Assembly (NCBI RefSeq): GCF_014873485.1
Contig: NZ_JADBDT010000001.1
Location: 2,976,001 to 3,040,000 of the forward strand
Length of the DNA stretch: 64,000 nucleotides
From: Sphingopyxis sp. OAS728
GTDB taxonomy: Bacteria > Pseudomonadota > Alphaproteobacteria > Sphingomonadales > Sphingomonadaceae
Reading direction: 5' to 3'
In this document: in pieces, positions 9,369-19,041 of the stretch
How the letters are laid out: every line of letters starts with the position of its first letter
How positions within the stretch are numbered: position 1 is the first letter of the stretch
Program-made: the position numbers and the translations under genes
Notes under the pieces: generated by a model
Told to the model about the DNA's origin: nothing
Databases searched by the model: none
What the model saw: only the letters and a program-made list of their open reading frames with translations

Positions 9369-9892
9369 GCGTCGGGCTTGCCGCGCAGCTTTGCGAGCGC
9401 GGCGAACGGCCCTGCTGCCTCTTCGCTGAGCACGCCTTTTTCGGCGAGAATACGATCGGCATCGGGATGACGCGGGAAGGGGTCGAGCGCGAGCGAGAGC
9501 GTCTGCACCGCCGCTTCGCCAAGGTCGACGCGATCGCCCTCGAGCGGCAGCAGGTCGAGATCGTCGCTGCCAATCTCGATTTCTTCATCCTCGGTGACCG
9601 GTGCATCGACATCGCGCAGGAAGCGCAGGTCGAAAGGCTCGGCAATCGTCGCGGGGACGGGCAGGTCGGTCGCGGCGCAGGCTTGGACGACATCGGCCTG
9701 TACCTCGCCCTTCGCGCCGATGCCGCCGGCGATCGCGCGCACTTCGGCGGTCACGGCGAAGCGGTCGAGCGAGACCAGCGCCAGTCGCTTGGCGATCTGC
9801 GCGCGCGCGTCGGCATTGGCCTCGACCGAAAGGGTGCGGCCGTGTGCGGCATCGGCTAGCGTCACGATCAGCGAGAATTCGGGGGCGCTCAT
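9365..9892 (-). CDS. DUF177/YceD-family protein
   Basis: The 175-residue protein starts MSAPEFSLIV and has the YceD features: a small N-terminal beta domain, a central VQACAATDLPVPA segment where the family has a C-containing motif, then an acidic stretch (EDEEIEIGSDDLDLLPLEGD) and a C-terminal LALDPFPRHPDAD. YceD proteins are linked to 23S rRNA accumulation and usually lie beside rpmF; here they pair with the bc1 chaperone, a common alphaproteobacterial arrangement. The ATG overlaps the stop of the upstream gene (ATGA). Confidence 0.8.
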   Translation of the reverse strand: MSAPEFSLIVTLADAAHGRTLSVEANADARAQIAKRLALVSLDRFAVTAEVRAIAGGIGAKGEVQADVVQACAATDLPVPATIAEPFDLRFLRDVDAPVTEDEEIEIGSDDLDLLPLEGDRVDLGEAAVQTLSLALDPFPRHPDADRILAEKGVLSEEAAGPFAALAKLRGKPDA

Positions 9893-10422
9893 CGGCCTGC
9901 TCCGTCCAGCCGGTCGGCGACGACGAGGTCGGATACCGGCGTCGCCGCCAGCGCCGAGCGCAGCGCCGCAACCTCGGTCATCACATGCGCGAGCCCGGCT
10001 TCGGCGGGCTCCTGGCCGCGCCACAGGTTGCGGACGAGCGCAGCGCGCAGTTCATCCGATCCGTCGGCGGCGCGATAGGCGCCAAGCCGTCCGCCGAGCG
10101 CGCTCATCATTCGCCCGACCTGCTTGCCGACGACCATGTCGCCGAAACCGATCTGGCGCATCTGTCCGTCCATGTCGTTCACGAATAATTCGGTGAGCTG
10201 GACGCCCGCGAGCCCGTGCGCCGGCTCGTCATCGATGCGGTGGAGGACCAACGCCATTACCAGGCTGATCATGTCGAACCGACCGTCGAGCGTGTCGGGA
10301 ACATTGCCCTCGGCATACCAGTGCGGCGCGCGCGCGGCGGCGACGACGGCGTTCCACAGCGGGCGGCGCGCCTCACGCGGGTCGGGCTCGGATGCGAAGA
10401 ATTTGCGGAGCGAAGAAAACAT
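9889..10422 (-). CDS. Ubiquinol-cytochrome c chaperone
   Basis: The 177-residue product matches the CBP3/UQCC-type chaperone family: WNAVVAAARAPHWYAEGNVPDTLDGRFD near residues 24-52, then MDGQMRQIGFGDMVVGKQVG. These proteins assist cytochrome b assembly in complex III. The gene overlaps the YceD gene downstream by 4 bases. No Shine-Dalgarno sequence precedes the ATG; instead a -10-like CCTAAG (10436-10431) lies 8 bases upstream, suggesting a leaderless mRNA. Confidence 0.85.
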   Translation of the reverse strand: MFSSLRKFFASEPDPREARRPLWNAVVAAARAPHWYAEGNVPDTLDGRFDMISLVMALVLHRIDDEPAHGLAGVQLTELFVNDMDGQMRQIGFGDMVVGKQVGRMMSALGGRLGAYRAADGSDELRAALVRNLWRGQEPAEAGLAHVMTEVAALRSALAATPVSDLVVADRLDGAGR

Positions 10423-10474
10423 GCGATTCGCTTAGGCCGAATCGGCTGGGCGGAAAAGGGGTCGCTGAGACGCA

Positions 10475-10555
10475 CGGCACCGGCCCGCTCCCCCACCCGG
10501 CCTCCCATAGGCTACTATCGTTGGGGAGGCCGGGTGGGGGAGCGGGCCGGTGCCG
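10475..10555. repeat. Perfect 32-bp inverted repeat between divergent genes
   Basis: The arm at 10475-10506 is exactly complementary in reverse to 10524-10555, with a 17-base spacer (10507-10523). The arms are G/C-rich, with runs such as CTCCCCCACCCGG. It sits between the chaperone gene and the divergent bamE-like gene, so a transcript from either side would form a very stable hairpin. No T-run follows. Confidence 0.9.
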
Positions 10556-10605
10556 GACCCTCAGTCCAGTCAGCTTGGCGCAAGCTTTGCCGCGGCATAA
10601 GCCGC

Positions 10606-10634
10606 TTGTGCGCGCCGACCGCTTGCGGTTAAGA
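10606..10634 (+). promoter_or_regulatory. Possible promoter for the bamE-like gene
   Basis: TTGTGC (10606-10611) and TTAAGA (10629-10634) are separated by 17 bases and lie about 50 bases before the start at 10684. The spacing is right but both hexamers are weak. Confidence 0.35.
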
Positions 10635-10683
10635 GGCGCGATTGCCAGCGCCCGCTGAAAAAGGGCGCAACGGAGATATGTTG

Positions 10684-11166
10684 ATGCCGACCCATGAGCC
10701 CAAACTTCCCGTCCGCCCCGTGCGTGTGATCGTCGCCGGGCTGGCGCTCGCGCTGACCGTCAGCGGCTGCGCGCAGCTGAAGGGCCGGCAGGGCTATGTC
10801 GTCGACCCGCTGCTGACCGAGGCGATCACGCCCGGCGTCGACAACCGCGAATCGGTCGAAAAGACGCTCGGCCGCCCGACTTTCGTCGGCCAGTTCAGCA
10901 ACAATGAATATTATTATGTGTCGCGCGAAACGCGCCAGCTTGCCTTCGCGAAGCCGCGCCCGGTCGATCAGCAAGTGCTGCGCGTCCGCTTCGATCCCGC
11001 GGGCAACGTCGCCGCGGTCGACCGCACCGGGCTCGAACTGGTGAGCAAACTCAGCCCTGAAGGCGACAAGACGCCGACGCTCGGGCGTCACCGCAGCTTC
11101 TTCGAGGATATCTTCGGCAACATCGGCGCCGTCGGCGCGCCGGGTGCGGGTGCTCCGGGGCAATAA
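10684..11166 (+). CDS. bamE: Outer-membrane assembly lipoprotein, BamE/SmpA family
   Basis: The 160-residue protein starts MPTHEPKLPVRPVRV and has a lipoprotein signal ending in the lipobox VSGC near residues 28-31. The mature part shows the BamE pattern: GYVVDPLLTEAITPGVDNRESVEKTLGRPT followed by a YYYVSRETRQ beta segment. BamE supports the BAM complex. The second ATG at 10684 is chosen because GGAG lies about 8 bases upstream; the ATG at 10678 is too close. Divergent from the bc1 chaperone, as in many alphaproteobacteria. Confidence 0.85.
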   Translation: MPTHEPKLPVRPVRVIVAGLALALTVSGCAQLKGRQGYVVDPLLTEAITPGVDNRESVEKTLGRPTFVGQFSNNEYYYVSRETRQLAFAKPRPVDQQVLRVRFDPAGNVAAVDRTGLELVSKLSPEGDKTPTLGRHRSFFEDIFGNIGAVGAPGAGAPGQ

Positions 11167-11191
11167 GCCCGAAGGCACCGGTAAAGACAGC

Positions 11192-11225
11192 AAAGCGGCG
11201 GCGCCCCGGGGCGCCGCCGCTTTTT
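11192..11225. terminator. Bidirectional terminator between bamE-like gene and maeB
   Basis: A perfect 14-bp stem (11192-11205 with 11210-11223) with a CCGG loop, AAA on one side and TTTTT on the other. It lies between convergent genes and can serve both, though the plus strand has the stronger T-run. Confidence 0.85.
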
Positions 11226-11226
11226 C

Positions 11227-13494
11227 TTATTGTGCGATCCCGCCTGCCGCGAGCACGGCGAGGGTGACGAGGTCCGATGCGGTCGACGCCATCGTCGCGA
11301 CCTGCACCGGGTTTTCCATGCCGACGAGCATCGGACCGATCACCGCGCCGCCGCCGAGTTCACGGAGCAGCTTCGCCGACAGGTTTGCCGATTGCAGCCC
11401 CGGCATGATCAGCACGTTCGCGGGTCCCGACAGGCGGCAGAAGGGATAGTTTTTCATCACCTTCTCATTGAGCGCGACGTCGGGGGCCATTTCGCCTTCA
11501 TATTCGAAAGCGGGTTTGCGCTGGTCGAGGATTGCTACCGCCTCGCGGATGCTTTCGAGCCAGCTCCCCTCGGGATTGCCGAAGGTCGAATAGGACAGGA
11601 AAGCGACGCGCGGTTCGTGCCCCATGCGGCGCGCGACCTGCGCGGTGCGTTCGGCGATATCGGCAAGCATCTCGGCGGTCGGGCGCTCGTTGACCGTCGT
11701 GTCGGCCATGAAGATTGTGTGATGCTGGTCGACGAGGACATGGATGCCGAACGGCGTCTTGCCCTCGGCATGGTCGATGACGCGGCGAATTTCGCGCATC
11801 GACTGCGAGTAGGTGCGCGTCGTCCCGGTGATCATCGCATCGCCGAGCCCCATTTTCAGGAGCAGTGAGCCGAAGATATTGCGGTCGCGGTTGACCATGC
11901 GCTCGACGTCGCGGCGGAGATAGCCGCGGCGCTGCAGCCGCTCGTAGAGCATCTCGACCATCTGTGGCACATGCGGCGAATTGACGCTGTTATGCACTTC
12001 ATAGCTCTCGGGATCGGCGACGCCCATCGCGCGGAGCTTGTCGTGCAGTCCTTCGCGGCCGACGAGCACCGGCGTGCCATATCCACCGTCGCGGAACTGG
12101 ATCGCCGCGCGCAGCACGACCTCTTCCTCGCCCTCGGCAAAGACGACACGCTTCGGATTGTTGCGCGCGGCTTCATAGGCGAGCGTGAGCACCGATGTCG
12201 TCGGGTTGAGCCGGGCGCGGAGCTGGGTGCGATATTCGTCGAGATTCTCGATCGGCCGCTGCGCGACGCCGGTCTTCATCGCCGCCTCGGCCACCGCCGC
12301 GGGCACGATTTCCATCAGGCGCGGGTCGAAAGGCGAGGGGATGATATATTCGGGGCCGAAGCTCGACGCGCGCCCGCCATAAGCGGCGGCGACTTCCTCG
12401 GGCACCTGCTGGCGTGCGAGATCGGCGATTGCATAGGCCGCCGCGATCTTCATTTCCTCGTTGATCGCGGTCGCATGGACGTCGAGCGCGCCGCGGAAGA
12501 TGAAGGGGAAGCAGAGGACATTGTTGACCTGGTTCGGATAGTCCGAACGTCCGGTCGCGATGATCGCGTCGGGGCGCGCCGCGCGGGCGTCGGGCGGGGA
12601 GATTTCGGGATCGGGGTTCGCCATCGCGAAGATGATCGGCGCTGGCGCCATATCCTTCACCATCTCGGGTTTCAGCGCGCCCGCGGCCGACAGGCCGAGG
12701 AATACGTCGGCGCCGACAAGCGCTTCGGTCAGGTCGCGCGCTTCGGTCGGCACCGCATGCGCCGACTTCCACTGGTCCATGCCATCGGTGCGGCCCTGAT
12801 AGATGGTGCCTTTGCGGTCGCACATGATGACATTTTCATGTTTCACGCCCATCGCCTTGATCAGCGCGGTGCAGGCGATCGCAGCAGCGCCCGCGCCGTT
12901 GACGACAACCTTCACCGTCGAAAGGTCGCGGCCCGTCAGGTAGCAGGCGTTGATCAGCCCCGCGGCCGTGATGATTGCAGTGCCATGCTGATCGTCGTGG
13001 AACACCGGAATGTTCATACGTTCTTTCAGCGCCGCCTCGATGATGAAGCAATTGGGCGCGGCAATATCCTCAAGGTTGATGCCGCCAAAGCTCGGCGCGA
13101 GCAGTTCGACCGCCTCGATGAAGCGCTGGGGATCTTCGGTATCGACCTCGAGATCGATCGAATCGACGTCGGCGAAGCGCTTGAACAGCACCGCCTTGCC
13201 TTCCATCACCGGCTTCGATGCGAGCGCGCCGAGGTTGCCGAGCCCGAGGATCGCGGTGCCGTTCGAGATCACCGCGACCAGATTGCCCTTGATCGTATAA
13301 TCATAGGCCTTTGCCGGATCCTCGGCGATCGCGTTCACGGGAACCGCGACGCCGGGCGAATAGGCTAGGCTCAGGTCGCGCTGCGTCGCCATCGGTTTCG
13401 ATGCGACGATCTCGATTTTCCCGGGCCGGCCATAGGCGTGGTAAAGCAGGGCCTCGCGGTCCGAAAACTGTACCTTGCTGCCGCTGTCCATCAT
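11227..13494 (-). CDS. maeB: NADP-dependent malic enzyme with C-terminal phosphotransacetylase-like domain
   Basis: The 755-residue product fits the large MaeB type. Residues about 1-430 form the malic enzyme with the conserved YSPGVAVP, the dinucleotide-binding VVVNGAGAAAIAC and VFHDDQHGT; residues about 430-755 resemble phosphotransacetylase (VFAEGEEEVVLRAA, FLSYSTFGNP) and are usually regulatory. It decarboxylates malate to pyruvate, making NADPH. GAGAGGAT precedes the ATG ATG start. Divergent from mutS. Confidence 0.95.
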   Translation of the reverse strand: MMDSGSKVQFSDREALLYHAYGRPGKIEIVASKPMATQRDLSLAYSPGVAVPVNAIAEDPAKAYDYTIKGNLVAVISNGTAILGLGNLGALASKPVMEGKAVLFKRFADVDSIDLEVDTEDPQRFIEAVELLAPSFGGINLEDIAAPNCFIIEAALKERMNIPVFHDDQHGTAIITAAGLINACYLTGRDLSTVKVVVNGAGAAAIACTALIKAMGVKHENVIMCDRKGTIYQGRTDGMDQWKSAHAVPTEARDLTEALVGADVFLGLSAAGALKPEMVKDMAPAPIIFAMANPDPEISPPDARAARPDAIIATGRSDYPNQVNNVLCFPFIFRGALDVHATAINEEMKIAAAYAIADLARQQVPEEVAAAYGGRASSFGPEYIIPSPFDPRLMEIVPAAVAEAAMKTGVAQRPIENLDEYRTQLRARLNPTTSVLTLAYEAARNNPKRVVFAEGEEEVVLRAAIQFRDGGYGTPVLVGREGLHDKLRAMGVADPESYEVHNSVNSPHVPQMVEMLYERLQRRGYLRRDVERMVNRDRNIFGSLLLKMGLGDAMITGTTRTYSQSMREIRRVIDHAEGKTPFGIHVLVDQHHTIFMADTTVNERPTAEMLADIAERTAQVARRMGHEPRVAFLSYSTFGNPEGSWLESIREAVAILDQRKPAFEYEGEMAPDVALNEKVMKNYPFCRLSGPANVLIMPGLQSANLSAKLLRELGGGAVIGPMLVGMENPVQVATMASTASDLVTLAVLAAGGIAQ

Positions 13495-13585
13495 TTATCC
13501 TCTCAACTGATCCACAAGGCGCGCGCCCGAGCCCATTCCCTAGCGTCGCCAAGCGGAAATGGAACCCGCGAATCGCGCGCGCATC

Positions 13586-13613
13586 TTGCCACGGGCCCAT
13601 ATCCATCCCTAAG
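13586..13613 (+). promoter_or_regulatory. Probable mutS promoter giving a leaderless mRNA
   Basis: TTGCCA (13586-13591), a 16-base spacer and CCTAAG (13608-13613). Only 8 bases separate the -10 hexamer from the ATG at 13622, and no Shine-Dalgarno sequence is visible. Confidence 0.45.
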
Positions 13614-13621
13614 CATGTCCT

Positions 13622-16285
13622 ATGCCTGTCACCGCCCGCTCCGCTGCCAATTCGAATAGTCCCGCGCCCGCCGCAACGCCGATGATGGCGCAATATTGGT
13701 CGCTGAAGGAGAAGGCGGGCGATTGCCTGCTCTTCTATCGCATGGGCGATTTTTTCGAGCTGTTCTTCGACGACGCGAAGGCGGCGGCCTCGACGCTCGA
13801 CATCGCGCTGACGTCGCGCGGCGAGCATGACGGGCAGCCGGTGGCAATGTGCGGCGTTCCCGTCCACGCCGCCGAATCCTATCTCGCGCGGCTGATCCGC
13901 GCCGGGCACCGCGTCGCGATCGCCGAACAGATCGAAACGCCGGCCGAGGCCAAGGCGCGTGGCGGGTCGAAGGCGCTCGTCGCGCGCGACATCGTGCGCT
14001 TCGTCACCGCCGGGACGCTCACCGAGGAGAGCCTGCTCGAAGGGCGCAGCGCGAACCGTCTCGCGGCGCTCGCGCAGATCGGCAGCGATGGTGAGGTCGC
14101 GATTGCCGCCGCCGATATTTCTACGGGGCGCTTCGAGGTCGTTGCGGTGCGCAGCGAGCAGGTCGATGCCGAACTCGCGCGGCTCGCTCCATCCGAATTG
14201 CTGCTCAGTGAGAGCGCCGACGAGTTGCCGATCTCGTCGGCACGGCAGATCGTGCGTCGGCCGTCCGCGGATTTTTCCAGTACGAGCGCGCAAAAACGTC
14301 TCGAAACTTTCTTCGGCGTCCAGACGCTCGACGGTTTCGGCCAGTTCGGCCGCAGCGAGATTGCGGCGATGGGCGCGCTCGTCGCCTATCTCGACCATGT
14401 TGGCACCGGCGGGCCGACCTTCCTCCAGCCGCCGCTGCGCCACCTCGCTTCGGGCCGTATGGCGATCGACGCCGCGACGCGTGAGAGCCTCGAGCTTGTC
14501 TGCACGATGGCCGGCACGCGCGACGGCAGCCTGCTCGGCACGATCGACCGCACCGTCACCGCGGCGGGCGCGCGGCTGCTCGCCGACGATCTGGCGAGCC
14601 CGCTGACCGACAAGGACGCAATCCTCGACCGGCTCGATCTCGTCGACAGCCTCGCGCGCGATGCTTTGTGGCGCGGCGAACTGCGCGCGGCGCTGCGGGC
14701 GCTTCCCGATGCTGGCCGCGCGCTCGGCCGCCTCGTCGCGGGGCGCGGCGGGCCGCGCGATCTGGCACAGCTCCGCGATGCGCTCGGCGGCGCACGGCTC
14801 CTGCGCGAGCGGCTCGCGCGCCGGTCCGATCTGCCGCCCCTGCTCGCGCGCCTGCTTCCGGGCCTCGACGGGCATGGCACGCTCGTTGACGAACTCAGCC
14901 GCGCGCTGATCGAAACCCCACCGGTCGACGCCGCGCAGGGCGGCTATGTCGCCGAAGGCTATGACCATGCGCTCGACGCGTTGCGTGAAACCGCGCGCGA
15001 CGGGCGTAAGGCGATTGCCGCGCTCGAAGCCGACTATCGCGACCGTACGGGCATTGCCTCGCTCAAGATCCGCCACAATGGCGTGCTCGGCTATCATGTC
15101 GAGGTACCCGCAAAGCACGCCGACGCGCTGATGGCACCCGAATCGGGCTTTACCCATCGCCAGACGCTCGCGGGCGTCGTGCGTTTCAACTCGTCCGACC
15201 TCCACGAGGCCGCGAGCCGAGTGACGCAGGCGGGGGTTCATGCCGTCGCCGCTGAGGCGGCGCATCTCGAATCGCTGACCGACGCCGCAATCGCGCGGCG
15301 CGAGGCGATCGCCGCATCCTGCGACGTACTCGCGCGCATCGACGTCGCCGCCGCGCTCGCCGATCATGCGATGAGCCATAATTGGTGCCGTCCCGACCTC
15401 GCCGATACCCCGTGCCTCGACGTCAGCGGCGGGCGGCATCCGGTGGTCGAAGCGGCGCTCGCGAAATCGGGTGAGCGCTTCGTCCCGAACGATGTCTCGC
15501 TCTCGACAAGCGACCGGCTCTGGCTCGTCACCGGGCCGAACATGGGTGGTAAATCGACCTTCCTCCGCCAGAATGCGCTGATCGTGGTGCTCGCGCAGGC
15601 GGGCGGTTTCGTCCCCGCCGCGTCGGCAAAGCTCGGGCTCGTCGACCGCCTGTTCAGCCGCGTTGGCGCCAGCGACAATCTCGCGCGTGGGCGCTCGACC
15701 TTCATGGTCGAGATGGTCGAAACCGCGGCGATCCTTGCGCAGGCGACCCCGCAAAGCTTCGTCATCCTCGATGAGGTCGGGCGCGGCACCTCGACCTATG
15801 ACGGGCTTGCGCTCGCTTGGTCGGTGGTCGAGGCGGTGCATGAGGTCAACAAATGCCGCTGCCTCTTCGCCACCCACTATCACGAACTGACGCGGCTCGC
15901 CGAAACGCTGAACGCGCTGTCGCTCCATCATGTTCGCGCGCGCGAATGGCAGGGCGATCTGGTGCTGCTCCACGAACTCGCCGATGGTCCAGCCGACCGC
16001 AGCTATGGCCTCGCCGTCGCACGCCTCGCGGGCGTTCCGGCGGGCGTCGTCAAGCGCGCCGAGGCGGTGCTCGCCAAGCTCGAGGCCGGGCGCGAGAAAA
16101 CCGGCGGCCTCGCCGCGGGGCTCGACGATCTGCCGCTCTTCGCCGCGACGCTCGCCGAGGCGCCGGCCGCGGTGAAGGATGCTTTGCGCGACGCGCTCGC
16201 GGACATCGATCCCGACGCGCTTGCGCCGCGTGAGGCGCTCGATGCGCTCTACACGCTCAAGCGACTGATGGCCGACGAACCATGA
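13622..16285 (+). CDS. mutS: DNA mismatch repair protein MutS
   Basis: The 887-residue protein has the full MutS architecture: N-terminal mismatch-reading domain with GDFFELFFDDA near residue 40 (the Phe-x-Glu wedge), connector, lever and clamp, then the ATPase with Walker A GPNMGGKST near 637-645 and DEVGRGTSTYDG downstream. MutS dimers recognise mispairs and recruit MutL. The stop overlaps the glnD start by 4 bases, so the two genes are co-translated. No ribosome-binding site precedes the ATG. Confidence 0.97.
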   Translation: MPVTARSAANSNSPAPAATPMMAQYWSLKEKAGDCLLFYRMGDFFELFFDDAKAAASTLDIALTSRGEHDGQPVAMCGVPVHAAESYLARLIRAGHRVAIAEQIETPAEAKARGGSKALVARDIVRFVTAGTLTEESLLEGRSANRLAALAQIGSDGEVAIAAADISTGRFEVVAVRSEQVDAELARLAPSELLLSESADELPISSARQIVRRPSADFSSTSAQKRLETFFGVQTLDGFGQFGRSEIAAMGALVAYLDHVGTGGPTFLQPPLRHLASGRMAIDAATRESLELVCTMAGTRDGSLLGTIDRTVTAAGARLLADDLASPLTDKDAILDRLDLVDSLARDALWRGELRAALRALPDAGRALGRLVAGRGGPRDLAQLRDALGGARLLRERLARRSDLPPLLARLLPGLDGHGTLVDELSRALIETPPVDAAQGGYVAEGYDHALDALRETARDGRKAIAALEADYRDRTGIASLKIRHNGVLGYHVEVPAKHADALMAPESGFTHRQTLAGVVRFNSSDLHEAASRVTQAGVHAVAAEAAHLESLTDAAIARREAIAASCDVLARIDVAAALADHAMSHNWCRPDLADTPCLDVSGGRHPVVEAALAKSGERFVPNDVSLSTSDRLWLVTGPNMGGKSTFLRQNALIVVLAQAGGFVPAASAKLGLVDRLFSRVGASDNLARGRSTFMVEMVETAAILAQATPQSFVILDEVGRGTSTYDGLALAWSVVEAVHEVNKCRCLFATHYHELTRLAETLNALSLHHVRAREWQGDLVLLHELADGPADRSYGLAVARLAGVPAGVVKRAEAVLAKLEAGREKTGGLAAGLDDLPLFAATLAEAPAAVKDALRDALADIDPDALAPREALDALYTLKRLMADEP

Positions 16286-19041
16286 GCGAGCTGTTTGACA
16301 ATCTCGATCAGCGCCGTGCCATCATCGACCGGCGCGACCTCGCGGCGCAGCTCGATGCGATCGCCGCCGAAAGCGGCGATACGGGAACACGCCGCCGCGC
16401 GATGGTCGCGCTGCTCAAGGCGGCGCTCGATGACGGACGCGCCGAGATCGAGCGGCGACTGCTCGAACGCCCTTCGGCGGGACGCGTCGCGGCGAATGCG
16501 ATGGCCTTTCTGATCGACCAGATCATCCGTCTCAGCCATGATTTCACGATCGGCTATCTCTATCCGTCGGCCAACCGCTCGGCGGGCGAACGCATCACGC
16601 TGATCGCGGTTGGCGGATACGGCCGCGGCGAAATGGCGCCGCACAGCGATATCGACATCGGCTTCCTCACCCCGTTCAAGCAGACGAGCTGGACCGAACA
16701 GGTGATCGAGGCGCAGCTTTATACTTTGTGGGACCTCGGGTTGAAGGTCGGTCATTCGTCACGCTCGCTCGACGAAATGGTGCGCGCGGCGAAGGAGGAT
16801 CTGACGATTCGCACCGCGCTGCTCGAAGGGCGCTTCATCTGGGGCGACCGCGACCTCTACGATCAGGCGTCGGCGCGCTTCGATGCCGAGGTCGTCGCGG
16901 GCAATGCGCGGGCGTTCGTTGCCGAGAAGCTCGCCGAACGCGACGAGCGCCACAAGCGCATGGGCGATTCGCGCTATGTCGTCGAACCCAATGTGAAGGA
17001 AGGGAAGGGCGGACTACGCGATCTCCACACGCTCTTCTGGATCGGCAAGTTCATCCACCGCGTGCGCACCGTTCCCGAACTGGTCGATGCGGGATTGATG
17101 TCGGCGCGTGAGCTGCGCCAGTTCGAGCGCGCCGAGAATTTCCTTCTCGCCGTCCGCTGCCACCTGCATATACTCGCCGGCCGCGCCGAGGATCGGCTGA
17201 CCTTCGACTTTCAGCGCGAGATTGCCGCCCGGATGAAGTTTGCGGACCGCCCGGGCAAGAGCGCGGTCGAGCGCTTCATGCAGCTCTATTTCATCCATGC
17301 GAAGGCGGTCGGCGACGTCACCGGCACCTTCCTCGCGCATCTCGACGACCAGATGGCGGCGCGCGGGCGGCGCTTCCTGCCGACGATCCGGCGGCGTCCG
17401 GGCAAGCTTCACGGCTTCGTGCTCGACCGCGGCCGGTTGGCGTTGCCGAGCGACGATTTTTTCCAGCAGGATCCGGTGCGGCTGGTCGAGATTTTCGCGC
17501 TCGCCGACAAGCATGGGCTCGAAATCCATCCGCAGGCGATGCGGCAGGCGCGCCACGATGCGAAGCTGATCGAGACGCAGGGCGTGCGCCGTATCGCGCG
17601 CGCGAACGAACTGTTCCTCGATGTGCTGACCTCGCCGCGCGATCCCGAAACGGTGCTGCGCTGGATGAACGAGGCGGGGGTGTTCGGCCGTTTCGTTCCC
17701 GATTTCGGACGCGTCGTCGCGCAGATGCAGTTCGATATGTATCACCACTATACCGTCGACGAACATACGATCCGCGCGATCGGGCTGCTCGCCGATATCG
17801 AGCAAAGCCGGCTCAAGGAGGATCATCCGCTGTCGACCGCGATCATGGACCAGATCCATTCGCGGCGCGTAATCTATGTTGCGGTGCTGCTCCACGATAT
17901 CGCCAAGGGGCGCGGCGGCGATCATAGCGTTCTCGGCGCCGAGCTGGCTTTGCGCGTGTGCCCGCGGCTCGGGCTGAACGAGGCCGAGACCGAGACGGTG
18001 TCGTGGCTCGTGCGCTATCACCTGCTGATGTCGGCGACCGCTTTCAAGCGCGACCTCGCCGATTTCAAGACGATCCTCGATTTCGCGCAGGTGGTGCAAA
18101 GCCCCGAGCGCCTCCGCTTGCTGCTCGTGCTCACCGTCGTCGATATCCGCGCGGTCGGTCCCGGGGTGTGGAACGGATGGAAACGCCAGCTGCTGACCGA
18201 GCTTTACGATGCCGCCGAGGAAGTGCTGCGTCTCGGCCACAAGCAGCGCGGCCGGGAAGCGCGGATCGAGAGCAAGAAGGAGGCCGTCGCCGCGCAATTC
18301 GGTTTCGACCGCAAAACCTTCGACAAGGTCGCGAAGCGCCTTCCCGAAAGTTATTGGATTGCCGAACCGGTTGAGGTCATCGCCGCGAACCTCGTCCATA
18401 TCCGGCAGGCGGGCGATGCGCCGTTGCATATCGCCGCGGTTCCCGACGACGATCGCGGCGCGACACTGGTGATGGTCCTTGCCGCCGACCACCCCGGGCT
18501 CTTCTATCGCATCGCGGGGGGCATCCACCTTGCCGGCGGCAACATCATCGACGCGCGCATCCACACGACGCGCGACGGGCTCGCGCTCGATAATTTCCTC
18601 GTCCAGGATCCGCTGGGGCGGCCATTCGCCGAGGCGGGCCAGATCGGCCGGCTGACCCGCGCGATCGAAGATGCGCTCGCCAACCGCCACAAATTATTGC
18701 CCAAACTCGAAGCGCGCGCGCTGCCGCGCACTCGCGCCGAGGCGTTCCGCGTCGCGCCGAACGTCTTCGTCGACAATAAGGCGTCCAATCGTTTCACGGT
18801 GATCGAGGTAAATGCGCAGGACCGCCCGGCGCTGCTCAACCAGCTCGCCTATGCGCTCTTCCAGTCGAAGGTCACCGTGCACAGCGCGCATGTCGCGACC
18901 TATGGCGAGCGCGCGGTCGACACCTTTTACGTGACCGACCTGATCGGCGACAAGATCGACAGCGCCGCGCGCGTGAAGAGCCTCGAGAAACGCCTGCTCG
19001 AAGCGGCGACGAGCCACAGCGAGGACGCCGTCGCGGCCTAG
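16282..19041 (+). CDS. glnD: Bifunctional uridylyltransferase/uridylyl-removing enzyme GlnD
   Basis: The 919-residue enzyme uridylylates and deuridylylates PII according to glutamine level. Domains in order: nucleotidyltransferase with GGYGRGEMAPHSDIDIGF near residues 110-127; HD hydrolase domain with YHHYTVDEHT near 487 and LLHDIAKGRGGDHS near 535; two ACT domains near 730-800 and 840-905. All key motifs are present. The ATGA overlap with mutS suggests coupled expression; the mutS-glnD pairing occurs in other alphaproteobacteria. Its stop overlaps the convergent repair gene. Confidence 0.96.
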   Translation: MSELFDNLDQRRAIIDRRDLAAQLDAIAAESGDTGTRRRAMVALLKAALDDGRAEIERRLLERPSAGRVAANAMAFLIDQIIRLSHDFTIGYLYPSANRSAGERITLIAVGGYGRGEMAPHSDIDIGFLTPFKQTSWTEQVIEAQLYTLWDLGLKVGHSSRSLDEMVRAAKEDLTIRTALLEGRFIWGDRDLYDQASARFDAEVVAGNARAFVAEKLAERDERHKRMGDSRYVVEPNVKEGKGGLRDLHTLFWIGKFIHRVRTVPELVDAGLMSARELRQFERAENFLLAVRCHLHILAGRAEDRLTFDFQREIAARMKFADRPGKSAVERFMQLYFIHAKAVGDVTGTFLAHLDDQMAARGRRFLPTIRRRPGKLHGFVLDRGRLALPSDDFFQQDPVRLVEIFALADKHGLEIHPQAMRQARHDAKLIETQGVRRIARANELFLDVLTSPRDPETVLRWMNEAGVFGRFVPDFGRVVAQMQFDMYHHYTVDEHTIRAIGLLADIEQSRLKEDHPLSTAIMDQIHSRRVIYVAVLLHDIAKGRGGDHSVLGAELALRVCPRLGLNEAETETVSWLVRYHLLMSATAFKRDLADFKTILDFAQVVQSPERLRLLLVLTVVDIRAVGPGVWNGWKRQLLTELYDAAEEVLRLGHKQRGREARIESKKEAVAAQFGFDRKTFDKVAKRLPESYWIAEPVEVIAANLVHIRQAGDAPLHIAAVPDDDRGATLVMVLAADHPGLFYRIAGGIHLAGGNIIDARIHTTRDGLALDNFLVQDPLGRPFAEAGQIGRLTRAIEDALANRHKLLPKLEARALPRTRAEAFRVAPNVFVDNKASNRFTVIEVNAQDRPALLNQLAYALFQSKVTVHSAHVATYGERAVDTFYVTDLIGDKIDSAARVKSLEKRLLEAATSHSEDAVAA

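Noticed and set aside
13301..15973. Very long antisense open reading frame opposite mutS
   Set aside because: It lies wholly across mutS and the maeB start, has atypical composition and no motifs; long antisense frames are common at this GC content.
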